Part shown: positions 45,295 to 55,711 of the stretch, in pieces
Position numbering within the stretch: the first letter of the stretch is position 1
Layout: every line of letters begins with the position of its first letter
Assembly: GCF_002940685.1 (NCBI RefSeq)
Contig: NZ_PNFP01000015.1
Location: 163,485-227,484, forward strand
Length of the DNA: 64,000 bases
DNA from: Ensifer adhaerens
Lineage (GTDB): Bacteria; Pseudomonadota; Alphaproteobacteria; Rhizobiales; Rhizobiaceae
Direction: 5' to 3'
Notes under the pieces: model-generated
Database searches by the model: none
What the model was told of the DNA's origin: nothing
What the model saw: only the letters and a program-made list of their open reading frames with translations
Program-made: the position numbers and the translations under genes

Positions 45295-46404
45295 ATGTAC
45301 CGCGCGCGTCTCGAACGAGACTTCAAGCACTGGGTCGACAAGGGGCTGCTGCAGGAGAATGCGGCGCGCGCGATGCTGGCCGAGTATGACGGTCGCGAGT
45401 CGACCTTCCGCGCCGGACGGGTCCTGCTCATTCTCGCCGCGCTCCTGTTGTCCGCTTCCATCCTGTTGCTTGTCGCCGCCAACTGGGAGGCGCTGCCGCG
45501 CCTTGCGCGGGTGGCCGGCATCATCGCCCTCGTCTGGGGCTTCCATTTCGCCGCCGCCTGGCTGACCCAGACCGGCCGAACGACGCTGGCTGCGGCCGCG
45601 CTCGTCCTGGGAGCGGCCGCCTTCGGTGGCGGCATCGCGCTCATCGGGCAGATGTATCACCTCTCTGGGGACGCGGCCGATGCCGCGCTGCTGTGGTTTG
45701 CCGGCGCCGTCCTCTCGGCCCTCGCGTTTCGTTCCGCGGCAATGGCGGCGGTTGCGGGCGGGCTTGCCTGGTTCTATTTCGCCACGGTGCTGAAAGACGA
45801 CGGATTCAACGGCGCGGCGGACTGGCGCATGTGGTCCGTTCCGGCGCTCGCCGTGATCGTCGTTCTGCTGGTTCGCTTCACGTCCGCCGATAGAGTCCGT
45901 CACCTCGCCTATCTGCTCGTGCTTTCGTGGCTCGCCTGGCTTTACCTCGACAACGCGTCGCTCGCTTTTTCCATCGGTCTGGCGGCATTGGGCCTCGTGG
46001 CTTTTCTGGCGGCAACCCTGCCGGGGTCGCCGCTTCGCGCGCTTGCGATCGATGCCGGATCGGCGCCTGCGTTCTATTCCTTCGCACTGGCGCTGCTCGG
46101 CTTCACGACCCTTCAATATGAGGCAGAGGGGCTGACGACGGAGGTCCTGACCGGGGCAGGCACGCTGCTGGTGGCCCTTCTCGGAATCGCGCTGGCCGGC
46201 GCCCAGAACGGCGCCGTGCGCTATCTCGGCTACGTGGCCTTTGCCGGCGAGCTTCTCTATCTCGCCTTCGAAACGCTTGGCTCCATGCTTGGGACGTCGG
46301 GCTTCTTCCTGATTTCGGGCCTGGTCGTTGCCGGCATCGCCTGGATCGTCATCCGCATCGAAGGCCATCTGGCGAATGCGCGCCGGACGGAGGCGCCACA
46401 ATGA
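45295..46404 (+). CDS. DUF2157 polytopic membrane protein
   Basis: A 369-residue inner-membrane protein. The N-terminal soluble segment (FKHWVDKGLLQENAARAML) is typical of DUF2157, and about ten hydrophobic helices follow (for example LLILAALLLSASILLLVAAN and GAAAFGGGIALIGQMYHLSG). Its biochemical role is unknown. It overlaps the next gene by 4 bp (ATGA), a pairing seen for DUF2157 and GDYxxLxY proteins in many bacteria. Confidence 0.87.
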   Translation: MYRARLERDFKHWVDKGLLQENAARAMLAEYDGRESTFRAGRVLLILAALLLSASILLLVAANWEALPRLARVAGIIALVWGFHFAAAWLTQTGRTTLAAAALVLGAAAFGGGIALIGQMYHLSGDAADAALLWFAGAVLSALAFRSAAMAAVAGGLAWFYFATVLKDDGFNGAADWRMWSVPALAVIVVLLVRFTSADRVRHLAYLLVLSWLAWLYLDNASLAFSIGLAALGLVAFLAATLPGSPLRALAIDAGSAPAFYSFALALLGFTTLQYEAEGLTTEVLTGAGTLLVALLGIALAGAQNGAVRYLGYVAFAGELLYLAFETLGSMLGTSGFFLISGLVVAGIAWIVIRIEGHLANARRTEAPQ

Positions 46405-46988
46405 CGAAGTCGGAACAGAAATCCCGTTGGCTGAACCCGCTGCTGGCGGCCCTGTTGGTTGCGGGCGTGCAGACGGCGGCACTTGGCTACATGATCGAGG
46501 GTAGGGCATCGATCCTCAGAAGCGGCCGGGACGTTCTCCTGAAGACCGTGCCGGTCGACCCGCGCGATCTGCTTCGCGGCGATTATGTGATCCTGAACTA
46601 CGATATTTCCCGGCTCCAGCCGGAATTGTTCAAGGGCGACACGCCCAGGGAGCAGGAACAGGCGCAGGTCTACGTTCGGCTGGAAAAGCAGCTCGACGGT
46701 TTCTGGGCCGCGACCGAAGCCTCCTTCCAGCCGCTGGCATCCGCGGGCGACAGCGTCGTCCTTCGCTCGCTGCCGTTTGCCTACTATCCATCGTCATCGT
46801 CATCGTCAGTCGATGTCGAATACGGCATAGAGCGCTTCTATGTGCCGGAGGGCGAGGGGCGCACGCTGGAGGAGGCGCGCAACGCGCAGGCGCTCTCCGT
46901 CAACATCCGCGTCGATGCCAAGGGAAAGGCGCAGATCCGCGAGATCGCGGTCAATGGCAGCCCGGTCTACGAAGAACCTCTCTATTGA
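46401..46988 (+). CDS. GDYxxLxY-domain protein
   Basis: A 195-residue protein with an N-terminal membrane helix (about 10-32) and the defining motif RGDYVILNYDISRL near residue 60. The periplasmic part contains a run of six Ser encoded by a CATCGT-type repeat (46789-46810). It is translationally coupled to the DUF2157 gene and probably works with it in the envelope. The function is unknown. Confidence 0.85.
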   Translation: MTKSEQKSRWLNPLLAALLVAGVQTAALGYMIEGRASILRSGRDVLLKTVPVDPRDLLRGDYVILNYDISRLQPELFKGDTPREQEQAQVYVRLEKQLDGFWAATEASFQPLASAGDSVVLRSLPFAYYPSSSSSSVDVEYGIERFYVPEGEGRTLEEARNAQALSVNIRVDAKGKAQIREIAVNGSPVYEEPLY

Positions 46989-47180
46989 CACGCGCGATAC
47001 GTGCCCGGCGTATCCGATCGGTCGTGGAATTCCCGCATTTTCCCTTTGATCCCGCGAGAACGAGTGATATAGAGACGCCGCGCTCGGGAAAGCCCTGAAC
47101 TTTCAGCATGCCCATTGTATCCGCGGTATTCCGCAGGTTGGACTTGCGGGAATACGTACAGGCGGTGCGATTGTCTGAAC

Positions 47181-47265
<85 letters not shown>

Positions 47266-47443
47266 GACAGCGATCGCACCTAAAGTCCGGATTCTGCAAG
47301 GATGAAGGCGGCTGGAGTGCCATTTTGCTTGCAAAACGGTAACGGAATTGCGTAAAGCCACTCCCGGCAAATGGATCGGCTCACGTGCTCGCCAGACCTT
47401 TCGAAGGGGAAGAGCACAGTCAACGTGAAATGAAGGTTTGAAC

Positions 47444-48922
47444 ATGCAGGTTATCGAAACGCTCGCTCAAGGGCTGAAGCGCGAACTCAAGGTCGTTATC
47501 CCGGCCAAGGACATGGAAGCTCGGATGAACGAGCGTCTGGCCGAAGTGAAGGACCGTGTGAAGATCAACGGCTTCCGTCCGGGCAAGGTGCCGGTTGCGC
47601 ATCTGAAGAAGGTCTACGGCAAGTCGATCATGGCTGACCTCGTCAACGAGATCGTCCGCGACAAGCCGACGGAGATCCTGTCTGGCCGTGGCGAAAAGTC
47701 GGCGACCCAGCCGGAAATCGCGATGACCGAGGACGAGGCCGAAGCCGACAAGATCCTCAACGCTGAAGCTGACCTCGAGTTCACCGTTGCCTACGAAATC
47801 ATCCCGGCGATCGAACTCAAGGACGTCAGCGGCATCAAGGTGACCCGCGAAGTCGTCGAAATCGCTGACGAAGAAGTCAACGAGCAGATCCTGAAGATCG
47901 CCGAAAGCGCTCGCAGCTACGAATCGAAGAAGGGCAAGGCTGCCAACGGCGACCGCGTCACGATCGATTACCTCGGCAAGGTCGACGGCGTTGCCTTCGA
48001 CGGCGGCAAGGACGAAGACGCTGAGCTGGTTCTCGGCTCCAACCGCTTCATCCCGGGCTTCGAAGAGCAGCTCGTTGGCCTGAAGGCTGGCGACGAGAAG
48101 GTCATCACCGTTACCTTCCCGGCTGATTACCCGGCTGCAAACCTCGCCGGCAAGGAAGCGACCTTCGACATCACCGTCAAGGACGTCGCTGCCGCCCAGG
48201 ACATCGAAATCAACGACGAACTCGCCACCAAGCTCGGCCTCGAATCGGCTGACAAGCTGAAGGAAATCGTCCGCGGCCAGATCGAAAGCCAGTACGGCAA
48301 CCTGACCCGCCAGAAGGTCAAGCGTCAGATCCTCGACCAGCTCGACGAACTCTACCAGTTCGAAACGCCGGGGCGCCTCGTCGAAGCCGAATTCGAAAAC
48401 ATCTGGCGCCAGATCAACACCGACCTGCAGCAGGCCGGCAAGACCTTCGCTGACGAAGAAACCACCGAAGAAGAAGCCCGCGCCGAATACCGCAAGCTCG
48501 CTGAGCGTCGCGTCCGTCTCGGCCTCGTTCTCTCGGAAATCGGCGAAAAGGCCGGCGTTCAGGTCAGCGACGACGAACTGCAGCGTTCGCTGTTCGAACA
48601 GCTCCGCCAGTTCCCGGGCCAGGAAAAGCAGATCCTCGACTACTTCAAGAACACCCCCGGCGCCGCTGCATCGCTGCGCGCTCCGCTGTTCGAAGAAAAG
48701 GTCGTCGACCACCTGCTCGGCGAAATCTCGGTAACCGACAAGAAGGTTACCAAGGAAGAGCTGACGGCTGACGACGAAGAGGGCGAAGGCAAGGCTGCCA
48801 AGAAGGCGCCGGCCAAGAAGAAGGCTACCGCCAAGGCTGAAGCTGCCGAAGGCGAAGAAGCTGCCGCTCCGAAGAAGAAGGCTCCGGCCAAGAAGAAGGC
48901 CGCTGACGACAGCGCCGAGTAA
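47444..48922 (+). CDS. tig: Trigger factor (ribosome-bound chaperone)
   Basis: A 492-residue ribosome-bound prolyl isomerase and chaperone that meets nascent chains at the exit tunnel. The ribosome-binding signature GFRPGKVP is near residue 44, the FKBP-type domain spans about 165-250 ([20 protein letters not shown]) and the rest is the helical chaperone domain. The last 45 residues are a Lys/Ala-rich tail ([18 protein letters not shown]) usual in rhizobial Tig. GAAGG lies 7 bp before ATG 47444. Codon choice is strongly biased, as expected for a highly expressed gene. Confidence 0.97.
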   Translation: MQVIETLAQGLKRELKVVIPAKDMEARMNERLAEVKDRVKINGFRPGKVPVAHLKKVYGKSIMADLVNEIVRDKPTEILSGRGEKSATQPEIAMTEDEAEADKILNAEADLEFTVAYEIIPAIELKDVSGIKVTREVVEIADEEVNEQILKIAESARSYESKKGKAANGDRVTIDYLGKVDGVAFDGGKDEDAELVLGSNRFIPGFEEQLVGLKAGDEKVITVTFPADYPAANLAGKEATFDITVKDVAAAQDIEINDELATKLGLESADKLKEIVRGQIESQYGNLTRQKVKRQILDQLDELYQFETPGRLVEAEFENIWRQINTDLQQAGKTFADEETTEEEARAEYRKLAERRVRLGLVLSEIGEKAGVQVSDDELQRSLFEQLRQFPGQEKQILDYFKNTPGAAASLRAPLFEEKVVDHLLGEISVTDKKVTKEELTADDEEGEGKAAKKAPAKKKATAKAEAAEGEEAAAPKKKAPAKKKAADDSAE

Positions 48923-48945
48923 TCGGATCGAAGCCTTGAGAATAG

Positions 48946-48980
48946 AAAGGCCCTGCCGCTCGCGGCGGGGCCTTTTTCGT
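48946..48980 (+). terminator. Intrinsic terminator of tig
   Basis: AGGCCCTGCCG, loop CTCG, CGGCGGGGCCT with one G-U pair, followed by TTTTTCGTTT. Confidence 0.85.
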
Positions 48981-49077
48981 TTGGGCGCTTCTGCCCGGCG
49001 AAAACACTGAAATGCCGCGCCGTCACCGGTCGGACTTCGCGCTTCTCGAGGCGTCTTCCGACGGCAACAAAACCGCT

Positions 49078-49881
49078 CTAAGCGATATCGAGCAGAAGCG
49101 CTCGATGGTCGGAGACTTCCGGCTGGGGGACGACATCGAAGCCTGCGATATCGACCTGCTCGTTGACGAGAAGATAGTCGGCAAAGCGGCCATCCTTCAT
49201 ATAGTGCGACGTCCGGGTGTCCGTGTGCCCGCGCGAGACCACGAGGTCCGTCAGCCCGAGTTCGCCGAGCACCTCAAAGGTGACGCTGCCGGGAAGCACG
49301 TTGAAGTCGCCGCACACGACAAGCCGCTCGCCACCCGGCCAGACCTGGCGGATTAGATCCGTCAAGGCGCTTGCCTGCGCGCGCCGTGCCGGCGTGTCAT
49401 GTTTGCCGCCGACCTCCCTGAGGCCGTGCATCTGCGCAATGGTGATCGTGGCGCCGGCATCATGGTCGAACAGGCGGATGCAATGCGCGTTGCGCGCGCG
49501 CGGATGTGGCCCCCAGCCGCCGGACGAGAAGCTGCCATGCACGAAGCCGAGCGCCTGGCCGATGACGGAATGGGACCGCCGGACGAAAGTCGCAAGCCCG
49601 AACTCGGAGGCCACAAGCCGGTCGTCGTCGAAGAGCGCCCCGCGCGCCGTCGGGCAGAAGAAGCCGTCATGGCCTGGAAGTGCTGCCGCGATCTCGTCGA
49701 AGAGGTTGGCTCGCTGCGGCAGTTCGACGTCACCATCGCGATAGGTCAGCCACTCGGCCCTTGTCGTCGGCGAGCGGGCGATTTCCTGCAGGCAGAGAAC
49801 ATCGGCGTCGACGTCGGCAAGGTACTTTATCAACGGCGAATGGAGCTTGCCGCCCCAGGCATTGAGCGAAAGGATGCGCAT
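49078..49881 (-). CDS. Endonuclease/exonuclease/phosphatase family protein
   Basis: A 267-residue EEP-fold protein, the fold shared by DNase I, ExoIII and sphingomyelinases. Catalytic blocks are visible: MRILSLNAWGGKL, DVLCLQEIAR (metal Glu), IAQMHGL, VVCGDFNVLPGS (Asp, Asn) and PEVSDHRALLLDI (Asp-His). It has no signal peptide, so it is probably cytosolic. The substrate may be nucleic acid, lipid or phosphoester and cannot be told from sequence. It is a lone minus-strand gene convergent with tig. Confidence 0.82.
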   Translation of the reverse strand: MRILSLNAWGGKLHSPLIKYLADVDADVLCLQEIARSPTTRAEWLTYRDGDVELPQRANLFDEIAAALPGHDGFFCPTARGALFDDDRLVASEFGLATFVRRSHSVIGQALGFVHGSFSSGGWGPHPRARNAHCIRLFDHDAGATITIAQMHGLREVGGKHDTPARRAQASALTDLIRQVWPGGERLVVCGDFNVLPGSVTFEVLGELGLTDLVVSRGHTDTRTSHYMKDGRFADYLLVNEQVDIAGFDVVPQPEVSDHRALLLDIA

Positions 49882-50080
49882 GGCGTTCGTGTCTCTTCCT
49901 CAGGAGAGGGGAAACTACCCGATTCGCAAACGTCTGGGACATGGACGCAGTTTCTGCGCGCCGGTTCGCGAGCTGGACGCGCAGACTTCGACAGGTGAGA
50001 GCACTGCGCTCCTCGCGTGTCGGAGACGATCGGTGCCGTCAACGCGTCGTCGTTGTCAGCCCGGGTGTGTCGTCAGCAGC

Positions 50081-51496
50081 TTACGCTTTCGGCACTTCCT
50101 GCTTGATCTCACCCATGCGGTTCCAGGCATCGAGGCCGGCGATCTTGTAGGCTTCGGCGAGCGTCGGGTAGTTGAAGGTGTTCTCGACGAAATATTCGAC
50201 CGTGCCCTTGAGGTTTAGCACGGCCTGGCCGATATGCACCAGTTCGGTCGCGCCTTCGCCGATGATATGCACCCCGAGCAGACGTCGGGTCTTCATTGAG
50301 AAGATCATTTTCAACAGGCCCGAATCGAGGCCCATGATGTGGCCGCGCGAGGTCTCGCGGAAGCGCGCAATGCCGCATTCGTAAGGGATGCCGCGTTCCT
50401 TGACCTCTTCTTCGGAAAGGCCACAGGTGGAGATTTCCGGGACGGCGTAGATGCCGTAGGGGAAATACTTCTGCGGCTCCATGGCCATCGCGCCGACGGC
50501 AACGCGGGCGGCGATGCGGCCCTGTTCCATCGAGGTCGAGGCAAGGCTCGGGAAGCCGACGACGTCGCCTGCGGCGTAGATGTTCGGAACCGAGGTCTGG
50601 AACGTCTCGGGATTGACCTTGAGCCGTCCGCGGTTATCGGCCTCGAGGCCTGCCGCGGGAAGGTTCAGCGTATCGGTGGCGCCCATGCGGCCGGCGGCGA
50701 AGAGCACCATGTCGGTGACGATCTTGCGGCCGTTGTCGAGCGTTAGCAACACCTTACCATCGTCGAGCCTCTCGACGGTTTCGGCCTTCTGGCCGAGGTG
50801 AAGCTTCATATTGCGGTCGCGCAGCTGATAGGTGAAGTCCTCGACGATTTCCTTGTCGATGAAGTCGAGCATCGTCGTCTTCGGATCGATGACCGTCACC
50901 TGGGTGTCGAGCGCGCTGAAGATCGTCGCGTATTCGATCCCGACGACGCCGGCACCGATCACCACCAGCGAGCGCGGCAGGGTCGCGATATCGAGCAGCT
51001 CGTCGCTGTCGAGCACGGTCTTGCCGTCGAACGGCATGTAGTCCGGGCGGAAAGGCTTCGTGCCGACGGCCAGCATGATGCTGGTGCCTGAAACGAGGAT
51101 GGTTTCGCCATCGTCCTTGACGACCTCGAGCGTGGTCGAATCGACGAAGCTTGCCTTGCCGCGCATCTGCTGCACGCGGTTGCGCGCAAACTGATGCTCG
51201 AGAACCTCGACCTCGTGATTGAGGGTGATGATCAGCCGTTGTCTGAGATCGTCGGCGCTGATTTCCTGCTTGACGCGATAGGAGCGCCCGTAAAAGCCGC
51301 GTTCGCGCCAGCCCGAAAGATTGAGCGCCGTTTCGCGCAGGGTCTTGGAAGGGATCGTGCCGGTATGAACCGAAACGCCGCCGACGCGTTTTCCCTGTTC
51401 GATGACGAGAACCTTCTTGCCGAGCTTGGCTGCCTGAATGGCGCCGCGGCGGCCGGCAGGTCCGCTTCCGACAACGATGAGATCGAACTGGTTCAT
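50081..51496 (-). CDS. sthA: Soluble (Si-specific) NAD(P)+ transhydrogenase
   Basis: A 471-residue FAD enzyme that exchanges hydride between NADPH and NAD+. It resembles dihydrolipoamide dehydrogenase (FAD motif LIVVGSGPAGRRGAIQAAKLG; NAD motif LVVIGAGVVGIEYATIFSA) but lacks the redox disulfide: the usual CxxxxC site reads GGVSVHTGTIPSKT. That loss is diagnostic of SthA. ATG 51496 (MNQFDLIVVG) is used, not the upstream extension. It is a single minus-strand gene, divergent from corA. Confidence 0.93.
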   Translation of the reverse strand: MNQFDLIVVGSGPAGRRGAIQAAKLGKKVLVIEQGKRVGGVSVHTGTIPSKTLRETALNLSGWRERGFYGRSYRVKQEISADDLRQRLIITLNHEVEVLEHQFARNRVQQMRGKASFVDSTTLEVVKDDGETILVSGTSIMLAVGTKPFRPDYMPFDGKTVLDSDELLDIATLPRSLVVIGAGVVGIEYATIFSALDTQVTVIDPKTTMLDFIDKEIVEDFTYQLRDRNMKLHLGQKAETVERLDDGKVLLTLDNGRKIVTDMVLFAAGRMGATDTLNLPAAGLEADNRGRLKVNPETFQTSVPNIYAAGDVVGFPSLASTSMEQGRIAARVAVGAMAMEPQKYFPYGIYAVPEISTCGLSEEEVKERGIPYECGIARFRETSRGHIMGLDSGLLKMIFSMKTRRLLGVHIIGEGATELVHIGQAVLNLKGTVEYFVENTFNYPTLAEAYKIAGLDAWNRMGEIKQEVPKA

Positions 51497-51697
51497 GGAC
51501 GTTTCCGTTAGAAGGTGGAATCTTTGTGCGCTGCGAAAATTCGCTTGCAAGCCTCTATACCGTCAATGGCACGATTTGATGAAGTGGTTTTCATAGCCGA
51601 AACAGCCGGATGAGAATATATAAGGGAATGCGCGTATGCTTGGCTTCGTTACGACATGCCGAGCCCATCGGTGTCGTGTTCGCCTGGGAGGGTCGCG

Positions 51698-52741
51698 ATG
51701 GGACTGGAGCTGACGAACAGGGTTGTGCCGCAGTCCGACAGCGAGGGCACAGTCCCGCAATCGGAGCAGAGGCCAGGCGTCGTTGCCGCTGCCGTCTACG
51801 AAAACGGCGTGCGTGTGCGCGATATTCGCGTCGAAGACTCCGGCAAGTGGCGAGAACGCCCGGGCACGGTGGTCTGGATTGGCCTGCATGAGCCGGACGC
51901 GGATCTGCTGAAGCAGATACAGCAGGAATTCGATCTGCATGATCTGGCGATCGAGGACGCCTGCAAGGCGCACCAGCGGCCGAAGCTGGAAATCTACGGC
52001 GAATCGATTTTCGTCGTCGCCCGTACCGCCCACATGGTCGGTGACGAAATCGCCTTCGGCGAGACGCATCTCTTCGTCGGTCGCGGTTACGTCGTCTCTG
52101 TCAGGCATGGCGCATCGACATCCTACATGGCCGTGCGCCAGCGCTGCGAATCGTCGCCGGCAGCCCTTGCCCATGGCGAAAACTACATCCTCTATTCGAT
52201 CCTCGATTTCATCGTCGACAACTATATGCCGGTGATCGAGGCGATCCACGAGGAGGTCGAGGAACTCGAAGATCGGCTATTGCGGGAGCGGCTGGTCAAG
52301 GGCGACATCGAGCGGCTCTATCTGCTGCGGCGCAATCTCCTGAGACTAAGAAACGCGGTGGTGCCGCTGGTCGACGTCTGTCGGCGGCATGAGCACATCG
52401 ATCTGCCAGGCATGGATGCGGCCCTGCAGCCGCTCTTTCGCGACGTGACGGACCACGTGCGTCGCGTCCAGGAAGATATCGACGCATTGCGCGAGGTCCT
52501 GGCCTTCACCTTCGAGGCGAGCCTGATGGTCGGGCAATCCGAGCAGACGGAGATTTCCCGCAAGCTTGCGTCCTGGGCCGCGATCCTCGCCGTGCCGACG
52601 GCGATTGCCGGCATCTACGGCATGAACTTCGACGACATGCCGGAACTCAGGTTCCGCTACGGCTACTTCGTCGTGTTGGCGGTCATCATCGGCCTTTGCG
52701 GCACACTCTACCGGTTCTTCCGCCGCGCGAAATGGCTTTAA
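51698..52741 (+). CDS. corA: CorA-type magnesium/cobalt transporter
   Basis: A 347-residue CorA-family divalent-cation channel with a large cytosolic N-terminal domain, a long helix (about 180-285) and two C-terminal membrane helices. The selectivity motif GMN is present in IAGIYGMNFDDMPELRF near residue 308. GGGAGGG precedes ATG 51698. Subfamily members transport Mg, Co, Ni or Zn, so the exact ion is not certain. Confidence 0.9.
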   Translation: MGLELTNRVVPQSDSEGTVPQSEQRPGVVAAAVYENGVRVRDIRVEDSGKWRERPGTVVWIGLHEPDADLLKQIQQEFDLHDLAIEDACKAHQRPKLEIYGESIFVVARTAHMVGDEIAFGETHLFVGRGYVVSVRHGASTSYMAVRQRCESSPAALAHGENYILYSILDFIVDNYMPVIEAIHEEVEELEDRLLRERLVKGDIERLYLLRRNLLRLRNAVVPLVDVCRRHEHIDLPGMDAALQPLFRDVTDHVRRVQEDIDALREVLAFTFEASLMVGQSEQTEISRKLASWAAILAVPTAIAGIYGMNFDDMPELRFRYGYFVVLAVIIGLCGTLYRFFRRAKWL

Positions 52742-52792
52742 GCCGGGGCACTGACCGGCCGACATTGCCAATTCCCGAACTCGGAGGATCTA

Positions 52793-53971
52793 GTGGCAAG
52801 CCTTCTGCAAACGCTCAGCGACTTGATCGGTACGAACTGGAAACACCGCGACGTAAGCAAGCGGTACTCGCGTACCTTTGTGTGCCGCTGTGGCAGTCAC
52901 GTGTTTTTCGGAAACATGCTGTGTAACAGTTGCCAGGCGCCGCTTGGATATCTGCCCGGAGAAGACGCGCTGCTGCCGCTCGACCCCGGCCCACAGCCAG
53001 GCACCTGGACCGCAGGCGGGGAACGGCCGTTGCTGAAGTATTGCGGCAACCGCGACACGCCGGCGCATTGCAACTGGATGCTCACGGCCAGCGAACCGGG
53101 GGAACGTTGCATCGCTTGCCGGCTGAACCGGACGATTCCGAACCTCGATCGTGCGGACGATGCCCGCTACTGGGGGCTGCTTGAGGCGGCGAAGCGACGG
53201 CTCGTATCACAGTTGCTGGCACTCGGCTTGCCCGTGAAGTCCAAGGTCGACGAGGACGAGGAAGATGGTCTGATGTTTGATTTCCTGCGTTCGCCGGAAC
53301 AAGGGCCGCGCGTGCTGACCGGGCACGCCGACGGCCTGATTACGGTCAACATCGAGGAGGCGGATTCAGTCCAGCGCGAAAAGATGCGGCTCGAACTGCA
53401 TGAACCCTATCGCACGCTCCTTGGCCATTTCAGGCACGAGGTCGGCCATTACTATTGGAATCGGCTCGTTCTGAACGGTCCCTGGCTGGAGCCGTTTCGC
53501 GCACTTTTCGGGGACGAGCGTGCCGACTATGCGGCGGCATTGAAGGCGAACTATGAGAACGGCCCACCCGCAGACTGGGCCGATCGGTACATCAGTTCCT
53601 ACGCTTCCACTCATCCCTGGGAAGACTGGGCCGAAACCTGGGCGCACTACCTGCATATGATTGATAGCCTTGGAACGGCGTTCGGCTTTGGGCTCGACGC
53701 AGAGGATCTCGAAGCGGTGATCGAACCGTTCGAACGCGACGCCTTGTATGCGCCCGACGATGCCGCCGCTGACGGGTTCCTGTCGCTGCTGAACTCCTGG
53801 ATCGAGATGACGATGGTGCTCAACGAACTGGCGCGCAGCATGGGCCAGCCGGACTTCTACCCCTTCGTGATGCCGAAGCCCACAGTGGCCAAGCTGCAGT
53901 TCGTGCATCTGGTCGTTGAAGACTTCCGTTCGGCGGCGAATACGTCCGGAGGCGGTGGCCCCATCGGGTGA
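52793..53971 (+). CDS. Putative zinc-binding metallopeptidase
   Basis: A 392-residue protein with an N-terminal zinc-ribbon (VCRCGSHVFFGNMLCNSC, and later RCIAC) and a peptidase-like centre with HEVGHYYW (an HExxH-type motif: His-Glu-Val-Gly-His) near residue 218. It ends in a helical domain containing HPWEDWAETWAHYLHMID. This matches the putative zinc-binding metallopeptidase family of proteobacteria, whose substrates are unknown. It begins at GTG 52793 with GGAGG upstream, 51 bp after corA. Confidence 0.83.
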   Translation: MASLLQTLSDLIGTNWKHRDVSKRYSRTFVCRCGSHVFFGNMLCNSCQAPLGYLPGEDALLPLDPGPQPGTWTAGGERPLLKYCGNRDTPAHCNWMLTASEPGERCIACRLNRTIPNLDRADDARYWGLLEAAKRRLVSQLLALGLPVKSKVDEDEEDGLMFDFLRSPEQGPRVLTGHADGLITVNIEEADSVQREKMRLELHEPYRTLLGHFRHEVGHYYWNRLVLNGPWLEPFRALFGDERADYAAALKANYENGPPADWADRYISSYASTHPWEDWAETWAHYLHMIDSLGTAFGFGLDAEDLEAVIEPFERDALYAPDDAAADGFLSLLNSWIEMTMVLNELARSMGQPDFYPFVMPKPTVAKLQFVHLVVEDFRSAANTSGGGGPIG

Positions 53972-54056
53972 TGCCTTCACTCTCGTGTCTTGCCTCGGAC
54001 CGGCGTCAGCGCAAGGCTGATCTTTCCGGCGTGTGAAGCAGCCAGCGCCGGATCGA

Positions 54057-54845
54057 TCAGAACAGCCGCAGCCCTTTCAGGCTCACGTGGCCGTCCTTCC
54101 CGATGATGATGTGATCGTGCACGGCGATCCCCAAAGGTTTCGCCGTTTCGACGATCAGCTTGGTCATGTCGATATCCGCGCGCGACGGCGTCGGATCGCC
54201 GGACGGATGATTGTGCACGAGGATGATCGCGGTTGCGGAGAGCTCCAGCGCCCGTTTGACCACTTCGCGCGGATAGACCGGCGTATGGTCGATGGTGCCC
54301 TGTTGCTGCACCTCGTCGGCAATCAGCGTGTTGCGCTTGTCCAGGAACAGGATGCGAAACTGCTCCTTGGTCTCATAGGCCATCGCCGCGTGGCAATAGT
54401 CGATGACGGCGCTCCAGGACGAGAGAAGCTGCTTCTGGCGAAGCTCGCTCTTCAGGGTGCGGTGACCGATCGTCGAAATCAGCTTGAGGTCGAGTGCGAC
54501 GGCCTCGCCGATGCCGTCTACTTCCTGCAGCAGCGCAATCGGCGCGCCGAAGACCCCGGCGAGCGTGCCGAAACGGGCAAGCAGCGCTTTCGCGATCGGC
54601 TTGGTATCCTTGCGCGGGATCAGCCGGAACAGCAGCATCTCCAGGATTTCGTAGTCGGCAAGCGCCGCATCACCGTTTTCGCGGTAGCGCGCCCTGAGGC
54701 GATCGCGATGGCCGTGATAGTGTGCCTCGGGCGCCGGCGCCTTCTTGGCTGCCGGCGCGTTGTCCAGCTGCAGTTGCGGGAAAAACGTCCTCTCGTCCGC
54801 CGATGGCGCCATGTCGCCGTCAGGGGAGATCGGACGCTTCGTCAT
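54057..54845 (-). CDS. radC: RadC-like JAB-domain protein
   Basis: A 262-residue RadC-family protein with a UPF0758-type N-terminal helix-hairpin-helix region ([19 protein letters not shown]) and a C-terminal JAB/MPN metal site [14 protein letters not shown]. Despite the name, a DNA-repair role for RadC is poorly supported; JAB domains are usually metallo-isopeptidases. It overlaps map by 4 bp on the minus strand and is presumably translated after it. Confidence 0.93.
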   Translation of the reverse strand: MTKRPISPDGDMAPSADERTFFPQLQLDNAPAAKKAPAPEAHYHGHRDRLRARYRENGDAALADYEILEMLLFRLIPRKDTKPIAKALLARFGTLAGVFGAPIALLQEVDGIGEAVALDLKLISTIGHRTLKSELRQKQLLSSWSAVIDYCHAAMAYETKEQFRILFLDKRNTLIADEVQQQGTIDHTPVYPREVVKRALELSATAIILVHNHPSGDPTPSRADIDMTKLIVETAKPLGIAVHDHIIIGKDGHVSLKGLRLF

Positions 54846-55681
54846 GCAGCGCCAAGCGTGCTGACGCCAGGCTTGAACAGGCCGGCGGGCGACAGCGTGA
54901 AGATTTCGCAGCCGTCGGCAGTGACGCCGATCGTGTGTTCGTATTGCGCCGAAAGCGAGCGGTCGCGGGTAACGGCGGTCCAGCCGTCGGAAAGCACCTT
55001 CACGTGCGGACGGCCGAGGTTGATCATCGGCTCGATGGTGAAGATCATGCCTTCGCGCAGCTCGGGCCCCTCATTGGCGCGGCCGTAGTGAAGAATATTC
55101 GGCGCATCGTGGAAGAGCTTGCCGACGCCATGGCCGCAGAAGTCACGCACGACGGAGCAGCGCTCCGCTTCGGCATAGGCTTGGATCGCCTCGCCGATCG
55201 CGCCGGTCCGGGCACCGGGCCGCACGGCGGCAATGCCGCGCATCAGGCTTTCATGGGTGACGTCGAGCAGCCGTTCGGCCGCGCGCTTGATCTCGCCGAC
55301 CGGATACATGCGGCTCGAATCGCCATGCCAGCCATCGAAGACATAGGTGACGTCGATATTGACGATGTCGCCCTCGCGTAGCGGCTTGTCGTTCGGGATG
55401 CCATGGCAGACGACGTGATTGATCGACGTGCAGGATGACTTCGTATAGCCGCGATAATTGAGCGTGGCCGGCAGGGCGCCATTGTCCATGCCGAACTCGA
55501 AAACGAAGCGGTCGATCTCGTCGGTGGTGACGCCCGGCTGTACCCGCGAGACGAGCTCGTCCAGACAGCGCGCGGTCACCTGGCAGGCCTTTCGCATGCC
55601 CTCAAAGCCTTCCGGTCCGTAGAGCCGGATGACGCCGGTGTTCTTGTAGGGCGCAGACCCTGCCTCGATGTAAGTCACCAT
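54842..55681 (-). CDS. map: Methionine aminopeptidase, type I
   Basis: A 279-residue metal-dependent enzyme that removes the initiator Met from nascent proteins. Metal ligands are recognisable: [19 protein letters not shown] (Asp pair), [15 protein letters not shown] (His), [10 protein letters not shown] (Glu) and a final Glu in QYEHTIGVT. The N-terminal [18 protein letters not shown] fits type I. It is cotranscribed with radC; the sfsA gene lies just upstream on the same strand. Confidence 0.96.
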   Translation of the reverse strand: MVTYIEAGSAPYKNTGVIRLYGPEGFEGMRKACQVTARCLDELVSRVQPGVTTDEIDRFVFEFGMDNGALPATLNYRGYTKSSCTSINHVVCHGIPNDKPLREGDIVNIDVTYVFDGWHGDSSRMYPVGEIKRAAERLLDVTHESLMRGIAAVRPGARTGAIGEAIQAYAEAERCSVVRDFCGHGVGKLFHDAPNILHYGRANEGPELREGMIFTIEPMINLGRPHVKVLSDGWTAVTRDRSLSAQYEHTIGVTADGCEIFTLSPAGLFKPGVSTLGAA

Positions 55682-55711
55682 TCCAAAGCTTTCAGTTGTT
55701 CCAGTGGGATT

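Noticed and set aside
50081..51496. Calling the flavoprotein dihydrolipoamide dehydrogenase
   Set aside because: The redox-active cysteine pair is absent (GGVSVHTGTIPSKT), and no 2-oxoacid dehydrogenase genes are adjacent; SthA fits.
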